16,436 nucleotides of DNA from an uncultured Bacteroidales bacterium (GCA_937901185.1 CALCHR010000058.1:1-16436), one strand, 5' to 3'. Counted from the first letter of the stretch, positions 1 to 5,761 are shown. Translations and numbers: made by a program. Notes: generated by a model not told the origin, from the sequence alone.

Positions 1-767
1 AAAGTGCTGCAATGGCAGAGTTTTACTGTCTTAAAAATCCGATTGACCTTATTCTTATGGATGTCTGTACGGCAATGGACGCCAATGGTCTTGATGCTGC
101 CAATGCCGGCAAACTCCTTGAGCAAATATACGGCGAGCGTCATCACCACGATGGCAATGAGCGAGCCGGGTATCTTTTTCGACACCTTAGGCGTGAAGGC
201 GATGATGGCAATGCTGAGGAGGCCTACCAGCATAGAGGGCCAGTTGACGGTGTGGAAATGGGAGAAGTAGACGCCCCATTTGGAGATGAAGTCGGCAGGC
301 ATTTCTCCTATTTCAAGGCCGAAGAGGTCTTTGATTTGTGTGGTGAAGATGGTGACGGCGATACCGCTGGTGAAACCCACCACGATGGGATAGGGGATGA
401 ACTTGATGATGGTGCCGAGGCGGAACACGCCGAGCAAGATGAGGAACACACCCGCCAGCATGGTAGCTACCATCAGGCCGGAGAGGCCAAACTGCTGGAT
501 GATGCCGTAGATGATGACGATGAAAGCGCCGGTGGGGCCGCCAATCTGTACGCGCGAGCCGCCGAGGGCGGAGATGATGAAGCCCGCCACGATGGCGGTG
601 ATGATACCCTTCTCGGGCGATACGCCGGAGGCGATACCAAACGCGATGGCGAGGGGAAGGGCTACGATGCCCACAATGAGACCGGCCATGAGGTCGGCCA
701 TGAATTTCTCTTTGCTGTAGCGACGCAAGTCCTTCAGTAGGCGCGGCGCAAAAGTTACAGTTTTCAT
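1..767 (-). CDS. SulP-family anion permease, N-terminal part (partial)
   Basis: This is a membrane permease of the SulP family, which carries sulfate, bicarbonate or other anions, usually with Na+ or H+; the substrate cannot be told from sequence. Translation starts at 767. About 229 residues are recognisable: a short basic N-terminus, then DLMAGLIVGIVALPLAIAFG (first membrane helix), the signature GPTGAF near residues 78-83, and further hydrophobic helices to about residue 223. The C-terminal helices and STAS domain are missing. The frame stays open to the window edge, but from about base 84 leftward the residues (VHCRTDIHKNK and onward) do not look like SulP, and the other strand there encodes a receiver-like fragment. 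A -7 promoter element lies 46 bases upstream of the start. The gene appears to be transcribed alone. Confidence 0.85.
   Translation of the reverse strand, partial: MKTVTFAPRLLKDLRRYSKEKFMADLMAGLIVGIVALPLAIAFGIASGVSPEKGIITAIVAGFIISALGGSRVQIGGPTGAFIVIIYGIIQQFGLSGLMVATMLAGVFLILLGVFRLGTIIKFIPYPIVVGFTSGIAVTIFTTQIKDLFGLEIGEMPADFISKWGVYFSHFHTVNWPSMLVGLLSIAIIAFTPKVSKKIPGSLIAIVVMTLAVYLLKEFAGIGSIKTIGVHCRTDIHKNKVNRIFKTVKLCHCST
3..101 (+). pseudogene. Fragment of a response-regulator receiver domain (cut at window edge and at an internal junction)
   Basis: Read on the plus strand from base 3, about 33 codons resemble the middle of a CheY-like receiver domain. They contain DLILMDVCTAMDANG, with the usual phospho-acceptor aspartate at 60-62 after a hydrophobic beta strand, followed by GLDAA, where receivers enter helix 3. 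After about base 101 the frame stays open, but its translation is only the antisense of the SulP gene and no longer looks like a receiver. The fragment therefore has neither a start nor the rest of its domain here. It overlaps the minus-strand SulP frame, which stops looking like SulP over the same bases. This is either a rearrangement remnant or an assembly join. The motif match is good but short. Confidence 0.5.
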
Positions 768-812
768 ACCTCTGTTACCTTGTTAAAAAATCTTTACCTT
801 TGTTTGAGCCGG

Positions 813-836
813 CAAAGGTACAACTTTTTTTACAAA
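813..836 (-). promoter_or_regulatory. Probable promoter of the SulP gene
   Basis: On the minus strand a TACCTTTG box (820-813) matches the Bacteroidetes -7 consensus TAnnTTTG and leaves a leader of roughly 40 bases before the start at 767. A TTTG lies at 836-833, only 12 bases from the box instead of the usual 19-21, so the -33 assignment is doubtful. A second TACCTTTG on the opposite strand (795-802) makes an 8-bp inverted repeat with it. Confidence 0.5.
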
Positions 837-884
837 GAAGGCTTCTCCTTCCTCAGAAAGAGGACTTTGGGGCTGCTGGGGTAT

Positions 885-911
885 AAAAAAGCCTCCCTTT
901 TAATGGGAGGC
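885..911 (-). terminator. Intrinsic terminator of the sulfatase gene
   Basis: The perfect 7-bp stem GCCTCCC/GGGAGGC (891-897 and 905-911) has a 7-base loop and, read on the minus strand, is followed by six T (890-885). The sulfatase stop codon (902-900) lies in the loop, so the first stem arm also encodes the last residues of that protein. Confidence 0.85.
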
Positions 912-2414
912 GGGAAGGAGACTCTTGAGTTGGGCCACCGTGTCGGGGTATTGTGTGGCCAGATTGTGGCGCTCGGAGGGATCGGCCTTTATATTATATA
1001 ATTGTGGACGGTCAAGGTAGCCCGTCTCAATCTTTGGCCCCCACGGCACCATAGGGGCGCCGCCGCGCGGCTCGATGTATTTCCACTGCTCGGTGCGCAG
1101 GGAGAGTGTGCGGTTGGCTGCCATCTTTATGGCGTAGGGGCAGGAGGTGGAGGAGGCTCCGATATAGGTGGCAAGGTGGTTGCGGCTGTCGGGGGCAGCA
1201 GAGGCGGGCAGCGCGGTGTGGAGCAGCGTGGCGAAAGAGGCGATGAGGTCGATGTGCGAAACGAGGGCGTGGGCCGTGCCTTTGCTTTGCAGACCGCGGG
1301 GCCAACTCACGATGAACGGCACGGCGCTGCCGGCCTCGAAAGCGCTGTATTTTCCACCGCGCCAATGGCCACCGGGACGGTGGGCGCCTATGCGCTCTTC
1401 TGCTTCGTCAGTGTAGCCATCGTCGAGCACGGGGCCGTTGTCGCTGGTGATGATGAGGAGGGTGTTGTCGCTGAGGCCGAGGCGATGCAAGGCTTTGGCG
1501 ATTTCGCCTACGGTCCAGTCGAACTGCAAAATGGCATCGCCGCGAAGGCCCATGCTGCTGCGACCGCGGAAACGCTCATGCGGATAGCGCGGCACGTGGA
1601 TGTCGTTGGTGCAGAGGTAGAGGAAGAAAGGCTCGGAGGCGTGGCGCTCGATGAACTGAACGGCGTGGTGTGTGATGGAGTCGGCTATGTTCTCGTCCTG
1701 CCAAAGGGCTTTGCCGCCGCCCTTCATGTAGCCGATGCGCCCAATGCCGTTGACCACGGCCTGGTTGTGCCCATGGCTGGAACGCAACTTGCTGAGCAGT
1801 TCGGGGTGGGAGAGTGCCGTTGGCTCGCCCTCGAAGGGGCGGTTGTAGCTCACGGCAATGGGCGCCGCCGCGTCGTGGTGGGCCACGCGGCCGTTCTCAA
1901 TGTAGACACAAGGCACGCGGTCGGCCGTGGCAGCCATGATGTAATGGTAGTCGAAGCCCAGGTGGGAGAGGTCTTTATCCAACTGTCCGTTCCAGTCCTG
2001 TCGGCCGGTGGTGCTGCCTATGCCGAGGTGCCACTTGCCGATGGCCGCCGTGGTGTAGCCGTTGTTTTTGAAGAGGTCGGCCATGGTGAACTGCTCGGGT
2101 TTGATGATGAGCCCGGCATCGCCGGCGGCCACGTCGGTGCCGGCGCGGCGGAAAGGATACTCGCCCGTGAGGAGAGCGTAGCGCGATGGCGTGCTGGTCG
2201 AGGCACAAGCATGGGCATCGGTGAAGCGGAGTCCGCAGCGTGCTATGCTGTCGGTGTGAGGTGTTTTAATCTCTGTGGCGCCGTAGCAAGAGAGATCGCC
2301 GTAGCCGAGGTCGTCTGCCACAAGCAGAATAACGTTGGGGCGCTCGCCGGCCTGCTGCGCCGAGAGGATAGCAGGAAACAGACCGAGGGCAGGAAGAAGG
2401 GACGAGGTTTTCAT
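900..2414 (-). CDS. Secreted S-type sulfatase (arylsulfatase family, S1)
   Basis: This is a 504-residue type I sulfatase that removes sulfate esters, probably from host or dietary glycans, outside the cytoplasm. An N-terminal signal peptide (about residues 1-20, ending LSAQQA) precedes PNVILLVADDLGYGD, whose D34 and D35 bind calcium. The active-site signature is S74-T-P-S-R78, so the residue converted to formylglycine is serine, which needs an anaerobic sulfatase-maturating radical-SAM enzyme; none is encoded here. Further family landmarks are GKWHL (126-130), H273, SDNG (324-327) and GGKYSAFEAG around K355. Length is normal for the family. It stands alone, with its own -7 box upstream and a terminator at its stop. 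There is no sulfatase or PUL cluster in view, so the substrate is unknown. Confidence 0.92.
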   Translation of the reverse strand: MKTSSLLPALGLFPAILSAQQAGERPNVILLVADDLGYGDLSCYGATEIKTPHTDSIARCGLRFTDAHACASTSTPSRYALLTGEYPFRRAGTDVAAGDAGLIIKPEQFTMADLFKNNGYTTAAIGKWHLGIGSTTGRQDWNGQLDKDLSHLGFDYHYIMAATADRVPCVYIENGRVAHHDAAAPIAVSYNRPFEGEPTALSHPELLSKLRSSHGHNQAVVNGIGRIGYMKGGGKALWQDENIADSITHHAVQFIERHASEPFFLYLCTNDIHVPRYPHERFRGRSSMGLRGDAILQFDWTVGEIAKALHRLGLSDNTLLIITSDNGPVLDDGYTDEAEERIGAHRPGGHWRGGKYSAFEAGSAVPFIVSWPRGLQSKGTAHALVSHIDLIASFATLLHTALPASAAPDSRNHLATYIGASSTSCPYAIKMAANRTLSLRTEQWKYIEPRGGAPMVPWGPKIETGYLDRPQLYNIKADPSERHNLATQYPDTVAQLKSLLPASH

Positions 2415-2442
2415 CGCGCGTATATATATTATATGTGTAGGG

Positions 2443-2450
2443 CAAAGGTA
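2443..2450 (-). promoter_or_regulatory. -7 promoter element of the sulfatase gene
   Basis: TACCTTTG on the minus strand matches the Bacteroidetes -7 consensus and sits 28 bases before the start codon at 2414. The leader between them is AT-rich, with alternating TA steps. No clear -33 TTTG is visible. Confidence 0.55.
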
Positions 2451-2492
2451 GTAATTTTTTCAGAAAAAGGTGTGGGGCTTAAAAAAAGTCAG

Positions 2493-2500
2493 TATATTTG
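2493..2500 (+). promoter_or_regulatory. -7 promoter element of pyrE
   Basis: TATATTTG on the plus strand matches TAnnTTTG and leaves a leader of about 70 bases before pyrE. It is divergent from the sulfatase promoter, with about 40 bases between the two -7 boxes. No convincing -33 box is seen. Confidence 0.5.
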
Positions 2501-2576
2501 TACCTTGAGCGGGGTGGTGAAAGCTATAGTGCCCTGAAGAAGTTATAGAATTTTTCAAAACCAAATACAGAAAACC

Positions 2577-3209
2577 ATGAGTACATTGGAAAAAATCTTT
2601 GCAGAGAAACTGCTGAATGTAAAAGCTATCAAGTTGCAACCCGAGCAGCCCTTCACCTGGGCCAGCGGCTGGAAGTCGCCCTTCTATTGCGACAACCGCA
2701 AAACCCTGGCTTTCCCCGCCCTCCGCGGCTTTGTGAAGTTGGAGCTGAGCCGTTTGATAGCAGAAAAATATCCCGAAGCCGAAGCTGTAGCCGGTGTGGC
2801 AACAGGTGCCATCGCTCAGGGCACTCTCGTGGCCGAAGAACTCGGCTTGCCCTTTGCTTATGTGCGCTCAAAGGCTAAGGACCACGGCATGACCAACCTC
2901 ATCGAAGGCGACTTGCAGCCCGGCATGAAGGTGGTGGTAGTGGAAGACTTGATTTCAACCGGCGGCAGCAGTCTCAAGGCTGTTGAGGCATTGCGCCAGC
3001 ATGGCTGCGAGGTGATCGGCATGGTGGCCAGCTACACCTATGGTTTCCCCGTGGCAGAAGAAGCCTTTGCTGCAGCGAAAGTGGAACTCACTACGCTGAC
3101 CAACTACGAAGCCGTGGTAGAAGTGGCCCTTGCTACCAACTACATCGAGCAAAAGCACGTGGAGATGCTCAACGCTTGGCGCGCCAACCCTGCAGAGTGG
3201 GGAAAATAA
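2577..3209 (+). CDS. pyrE: Orotate phosphoribosyltransferase
   Basis: This enzyme transfers ribose-5-phosphate from PRPP to orotate to give OMP, the fifth step of de novo pyrimidine synthesis, in the cytoplasm. The 210-residue length is typical. The PRPP-binding motif VVVVEDLISTGGSS spans about residues 119-132, with the acidic pair E123-D124. The catalytic-loop pattern RxKxKxHG is present as RSKAKDHG (97-104). The N-terminal TWASGWKSPFYCDNR (about 27-41) matches the family's substrate-binding strand. The start at 2577 follows a probable leader of about 70 bases from a -7 box at 2493. It stands divergent from the sulfatase gene and upstream of a ferredoxin gene that has its own promoter. Other pyrimidine genes are not nearby. 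Confidence 0.96.
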   Translation: MSTLEKIFAEKLLNVKAIKLQPEQPFTWASGWKSPFYCDNRKTLAFPALRGFVKLELSRLIAEKYPEAEAVAGVATGAIAQGTLVAEELGLPFAYVRSKAKDHGMTNLIEGDLQPGMKVVVVEDLISTGGSSLKAVEALRQHGCEVIGMVASYTYGFPVAEEAFAAAKVELTTLTNYEAVVEVALATNYIEQKHVEMLNAWRANPAEWGK

Positions 3210-3222
3210 ATCGGCTTAGGGC

Positions 3223-3252
3223 TTGGACGTATCAAAGAAATGCGTAACTTTG
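3223..3252 (+). promoter_or_regulatory. Promoter of the ferredoxin gene
   Basis: TTGG at 3223-3226 and TAACTTTG at 3245-3252 are 18 bases apart, close to the Bacteroidetes -33/-7 arrangement. The start codon is 51 bases downstream, after an A-rich leader. Confidence 0.65.
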
Positions 3253-3303
3253 CCCCTACGAAAACAGACACACAGATTTAATAACAATTAAAAGTTAAAG
3301 ATT

Positions 3304-3474
3304 ATGGCTTATGTAATTAGCGACGATTGCGTAGCATGCGGCACTTGCATCGACGAATGTCCCGCTGGCGCTATCTCTGAAGGCGAAAAGTATTCTATCG
3401 ATCCTAACGCTTGTGTAGACTGCGGCACTTGTGCTGATGTTTGCCCCTCAGGCGCTATCGCTCCGGGCGAATAA
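3304..3474 (+). CDS. Clostridial-type 2[4Fe-4S] ferredoxin (56 residues)
   Basis: This small soluble electron carrier binds two [4Fe-4S] clusters and typically serves pyruvate:ferredoxin oxidoreductase, hydrogenase and similar anaerobic enzymes. The two cluster motifs are complete: C9-x2-C12-x2-C15-x3-C19-P and C37-x2-C40-x2-C43-x3-C47-P, in the internally repeated arrangement of this family. The protein begins MAYVISDDC and is acidic, as expected. The gene is short but unambiguous. It has its own promoter (3223-3252) and a strong terminator (3501-3534), so it is probably expressed alone and at a high level. Confidence 0.96.
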   Translation: MAYVISDDCVACGTCIDECPAGAISEGEKYSIDPNACVDCGTCADVCPSGAIAPGE

Positions 3475-3500
3475 TTCTACGGCAGATAGAAGAAAAAATA

Positions 3501-3534
3501 ACGAGGAGGCTCATAGGTGAGTCTCCTCGTTTTG
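3501..3534 (+). terminator. Intrinsic terminator of the ferredoxin gene
   Basis: The arms 3501-3513 and 3518-3530 form a 13-bp stem (ACGAGGAG pairs with CTCCTCGT, with one G-U pair at 3509/3522) around a 4-base loop, TAGG. A short T run follows at the stem base (3530-3533). Confidence 0.85.
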
Positions 3535-3571
3535 TTGGGGTGGATTGTGAACTTTGAGCAGTAAGAAAATG

Positions 3572-3622
3572 GCTAAAAAATCCCCTCTGTAACTCTTTGA
3601 AAATCAGTACTGATTTTTTAGC
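3572..3622. repeat. 11-bp inverted repeat with nested palindrome
   Basis: GCTAAAAAATC at 3572-3582 is the exact reverse complement of GATTTTTTAGC at 3612-3622. Inside, AAAATCAGTACTGATTTT (3600-3617) is an 18-base perfect palindrome that shares bases with the right arm, so two alternative hairpins are possible. It ends 8 bases before the 21-bp array and may be part of the same element. Confidence 0.6.
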
Positions 3623-3630
3623 GTTTCTTC

Positions 3631-3714
3631 GTAGTTTACTAGGAAAAACACGGAGTTTACTAAGAAAATTTTGTAGTTTACTAGTTTTTCCTAGTAGCTT
3701 ACTAAGAAATGGTG
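3631..3714 (+). repeat. Degenerate tandem array, four units of 21 bp
   Basis: Four consecutive units begin at 3631, 3652, 3673 and 3694. Each starts with a version of GTAGTTTACTA; units 1, 2 and 4 continue with R-GAAA, while in unit 3 the second half is flipped to TTTTTCCTA. As a result TACTAGGAAAAA (3637-3648) and TTTTTCCTAGTA (3685-3696) form a perfect 12-bp inverted repeat inside a direct-repeat array. A related array in the opposite orientation lies at 16380-16436. No terminal target duplication or transposase is seen. Confidence 0.85.
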
Positions 3715-3814
3715 CTGTATGTAGGGGTGAATTTAGGGAGATGTTTTTCTTTTCTTGATCTCTTGGAAACGTGACACTCCGCCTTCCGTCTTTGAGCAGG
3801 AATGGTGGGGGTAC

Positions 3815-3879
3815 AAAAAACGTGGGGCGGAAAGTCAGTAAGACATTAAGGGAATGTCTACTTGGCTTTCCGCCCCACG
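3815..3879 (-). terminator. Long intrinsic terminator of manA
   Basis: The arms 3821-3834 and 3866-3879 (CGTGGGGCGGAAAG and its complement) pair perfectly over 14 bp. The stem continues with wobble pairs and one small internal mismatch to an inner 7-bp stem AGACATT/AATGTCT around the loop 3848-3852. On the minus strand six T follow (3820-3815). The whole hairpin is 59 bases, much longer than usual, and faces the ferredoxin terminator across the repeat region. Confidence 0.85.
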
Positions 3880-3930
3880 CTTTATGATTCAAAGCCCATC
3901 GGCCGAGGCTCAAGGCTTGTGGCTCGGGGT

Positions 3931-4911
3931 TTACTCTCCGCTCACGTAAGTCTCAAGGCAAGAGAAACGTTGTGTGCCTTGCGGCGTGATGCGCTTCCAG
4001 GGATTGCAAGCCGGGAAGAGGATGCTCTCGCCCTGGTGCAGGGTGTAGCAGTTGCCCTCGCCGTCTTCAAGGGTGGCTTCGCCTTCGTAGGCAATGAGGA
4101 TGACGAAAGAGTCGGGGGCCGGAGAGGTGGCCTCCACGCTTTCAGTGAGTTGGAAGAGGCGGGTGGTGAACTGCGGACAGTCCACGAGCATCACGGCCTC
4201 GTTCTCCTTCGCCTCGTAGTTGGTGCGATAGTCCGGGCAAGCCGAGAAGTCGAGCGCCTCGCGAGCCTGCTCCACGTGGAGTTCGCGCTTGTTGCCATTG
4301 GCATCCACGCGGTCGAAGTCGTAGACGCGGAAGGTGTCGTTGCTCGACTGCTGAATCTCCACCAGGAAGTTGCCGGCGCAGATGCTATGGATACGTCCGG
4401 CAGGGATGAAGAAGCAGTCGCCCGGCTGTGTGCTGCATCGGTTGAGGTGCGAATCCAGTGAGCCGTCGGCAAGGCTTTGCATGTATCCCTCAGCAGAGAA
4501 ATCGTGGCTGAAACCGGTGCAGAGCGTAGCGCCGGGAGCCGTTTTGGCGATGAACCACATCTCTGTCTTGCCATAGGGATGGCCCATGCGTTGCGCCATG
4601 GCGTCGTCGGGGTGTACCTGGATGCTGAGGTCGCTATCGGCAGAGATAAATTTTATCAAGAGTGGGAAGGTAGAGCCGTAGCGCTCCAAGTTTTTCTTGC
4701 CCACAAAGTCGGCGCCGTAGCGCTCAATGAGCTGTTCGAGCGTGAGGCCTTCCAGCTCGCCGCCCACAACGGGAGTCTCGTCGCCCGGAACGCCGGATAT
4801 TTCCCAACTTTCGCCGATGCGCAAGAAGTCTGTTACGTTTTTGATGTGCGCCACTTCTTCGCCTGCCCAGATGGTAGGTTTAAGAATGGCCTGGAATTTC
4901 AAAGCTTTCAT
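3931..4911 (-). CDS. manA: Mannose-6-phosphate isomerase, class I
   Basis: This zinc enzyme interconverts mannose 6-phosphate and fructose 6-phosphate, linking mannose use and GDP-mannose synthesis to glycolysis. I start it at 4911 (MKALKFQAILKPTIWAGEE), which gives 326 residues. The frame extends to an upstream ATG at 5010, but those extra residues run through the AT-rich intergenic region and do not resemble the family. The zinc ligands are visible as Q98-V-H100-PDD, E117 in GKTEMW and H175 in GRIHSI. The active-site arginine R195 lies in NDTFRVYDFDR. A C-terminal cupin-like part follows, with GESILFP near the end. The gene converges on the ferredoxin gene, ends in a long terminator and is divergent from the 91-residue gene. 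No clear -7 box was found for it. Confidence 0.93.
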   Translation of the reverse strand: MKALKFQAILKPTIWAGEEVAHIKNVTDFLRIGESWEISGVPGDETPVVGGELEGLTLEQLIERYGADFVGKKNLERYGSTFPLLIKFISADSDLSIQVHPDDAMAQRMGHPYGKTEMWFIAKTAPGATLCTGFSHDFSAEGYMQSLADGSLDSHLNRCSTQPGDCFFIPAGRIHSICAGNFLVEIQQSSNDTFRVYDFDRVDANGNKRELHVEQAREALDFSACPDYRTNYEAKENEAVMLVDCPQFTTRLFQLTESVEATSPAPDSFVILIAYEGEATLEDGEGNCYTLHQGESILFPACNPWKRITPQGTQRFSCLETYVSGE

Positions 4912-4960
4912 AAGTAAGAGGATTTTTATATGTGGTGGCGAATTTACGAAAAAAAAGCCG

Positions 4961-4968
4961 TACCTTTG
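4961..4968 (+). promoter_or_regulatory. -7 promoter element ahead of the 4973-8712 gene run
   Basis: TACCTTTG on the plus strand is a full match to TAnnTTTG. It ends only 4 bases before the ATG at 4973, so the transcript would begin at or next to that start codon. The expected -33 region is not a clear TTTG. This is probably the main promoter of the downstream run. Confidence 0.55.
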
Positions 4969-4972
4969 CCCT

Positions 4973-5248
4973 ATGGCCGAAGAAATAGAAAATTTTGTAG
5001 TGGCACTCAAACATTTTGTGAGTATGGAACTGGCAGCCGTGGGCGGAGAAGAGGAATACTGCCGCGATGCGGTGCAGGTGCTTGATGCTCATAATCTGCT
5101 ATTCCGCAACGTCGGTCGACACAGTACGGACGAGGTAGAAAATATTTATGCCCTGCGTGAGTTGTGTCGCATCGATGAAGAAAATTTTAACCTGGTGCCC
5201 GACGAAGGACGCATCCGTTCCGTGGCAAGGAACTGCGGATTAAGATAA
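4973..5248 (+). CDS. Small acidic protein of unknown function (91 residues)
   Basis: I do not recognise the family. The protein is hydrophilic, acidic in its first half (MAEEIENF, GGEEEYCRD) and apparently soluble, with no signal peptide or membrane segment. It ends VPDEGRIRSVARNCGLR and has cysteines near positions 32, 67 and 89. The start is uncertain. ATG 4973 lies 4 bases after a perfect -7 box, implying a leaderless mRNA; the alternative ATG at 5024 would give 74 residues and a leader of about 50 bases. A much longer frame through 4727 is an antisense shadow of manA and is discarded. The thioesterase gene follows after 42 bases, which suggests a shared transcript with that gene and aroB. 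Confidence 0.65.
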   Translation: MAEEIENFVVALKHFVSMELAAVGGEEEYCRDAVQVLDAHNLLFRNVGRHSTDEVENIYALRELCRIDEENFNLVPDEGRIRSVARNCGLR

Positions 5249-5290
5249 GAGAAACCGCTATTCGGAGGCTTGAACTATATAATATAATAT

Positions 5291-5737
5291 ATGAGTATGA
5301 CAGAAGAACAAAAAAACATGGAGGTGTTTCATCATCGCCTGCCTATTCAAATACGCTTTAACGACGTAGATGGCTATGGTCACGTAAACAATAATGCTTA
5401 CTTTGCTTTCTATGATTTGGGTAAGGAAAGCTATCTGGCCGAAGTGTTGCAGAAAGATTTTCGTACAGGTGATGTCGTGCCGGTGGTGGCCAATATCAAT
5501 GCCAATTTCCTCTTCCCAATCTTCTACGGAGATTCTATCGTAGTGGAGACCCGCGTGTCACACCTGGGGCAAAAAAGTTTTACACTGCGTCAGCGAGCCA
5601 TCAACGAAAAAACAGGGATGGTGGTCTGTGAGTGCTCCACGGTGATGGTGTGCTTCTCGCTCAAGAATCAGAACTCGGCCGATATTCCTGCAGACTTCCG
5701 TGCTGCGATAGAGACCTTTGAAAAGGGGAAAGAATAG
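5291..5737 (+). CDS. Hotdog-fold acyl-CoA thioesterase (4HBT/YbgC-like)
   Basis: This is a predicted cytoplasmic thioester hydrolase of 148 residues, normal for a single 4-hydroxybenzoyl-CoA-thioesterase-like domain. The signature RFNDVDGYGHVNNNAYFAFYD (residues 22-42) carries D27, equivalent to the catalytic aspartate of the 4HBT group, and the GHVNN turn at the start of the central helix. A central beta sheet follows (VVANINANFLFPIFYGDSIVVETRV). Starts at 5291 or 5297 are both possible. It sits 24 bases before aroB, probably in one transcript. The substrate is not readable from sequence; candidates include general acyl-CoA housekeeping or, given the chorismate-pathway neighbour, 1,4-dihydroxy-2-naphthoyl-CoA hydrolysis in menaquinone synthesis. 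The latter is only a conjecture. Confidence 0.88.
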   Translation: MSMTEEQKNMEVFHHRLPIQIRFNDVDGYGHVNNNAYFAFYDLGKESYLAEVLQKDFRTGDVVPVVANINANFLFPIFYGDSIVVETRVSHLGQKSFTLRQRAINEKTGMVVCECSTVMVCFSLKNQNSADIPADFRAAIETFEKGKE

Positions 5738-5761
5738 GCCTAAAATCTGTCTATATAGAAC

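Larger units (their letters stand above)
3535..3814. other. Intergenic region between convergent ferredoxin and manA genes
   Basis: The full gene-free stretch runs from 3475 to 3930. Outside the two terminators it contains an 11-bp inverted repeat (3572-3622), a 21-bp-period array (3631-3714) and about 100 unremarkable bases (3715-3814). A 152-codon minus-strand frame crosses all of it (3913-3455). I do not call it a gene, because it runs through both terminators and resembles no family. Confidence 0.7.

Noticed and set aside
102..740. Plus-strand frame continuing from the receiver fragment across the SulP gene
   Set aside because: Beyond base 101 its residues (long runs of D, E, G and H) are the antisense of SulP membrane helices. 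Only the first 33 or so codons look like a real protein.
1002..2537. 511-codon open frame on the plus strand opposite the sulfatase
   Set aside because: It is antisense to a gene with a complete sulfatase signature set, is composed mostly of G, A, V and R as expected of a shadow frame in GC-rich coding DNA, and shows no domain.
3631..3714. CRISPR array
   Set aside because: Units are head-to-tail with no variable spacers, are degenerate, and have no cas genes nearby.
3631..3714. Replication-origin iterons
   Set aside because: The 21-bp period fits, but there is no replication initiator gene, DnaA-box cluster or plasmid gene in the window, and a second inverted copy lies 12.7 kb away.
3455..3913. 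152-codon minus-strand frame across the repeat array, with heptads such as SKLRVFP
   Set aside because: The heptads come simply from a 21-bp repeat being a multiple of three. The frame runs through both terminators and overlaps the ferredoxin 3' end, with no promoter or family resemblance.
4912..5010. Upstream ATG at 5010 extending manA by 33 residues
   Set aside because: The added stretch runs through the intergenic AT-rich region, overlaps the divergent gene, and does not resemble mannose-6-phosphate isomerases, which begin like MKALKFQ.
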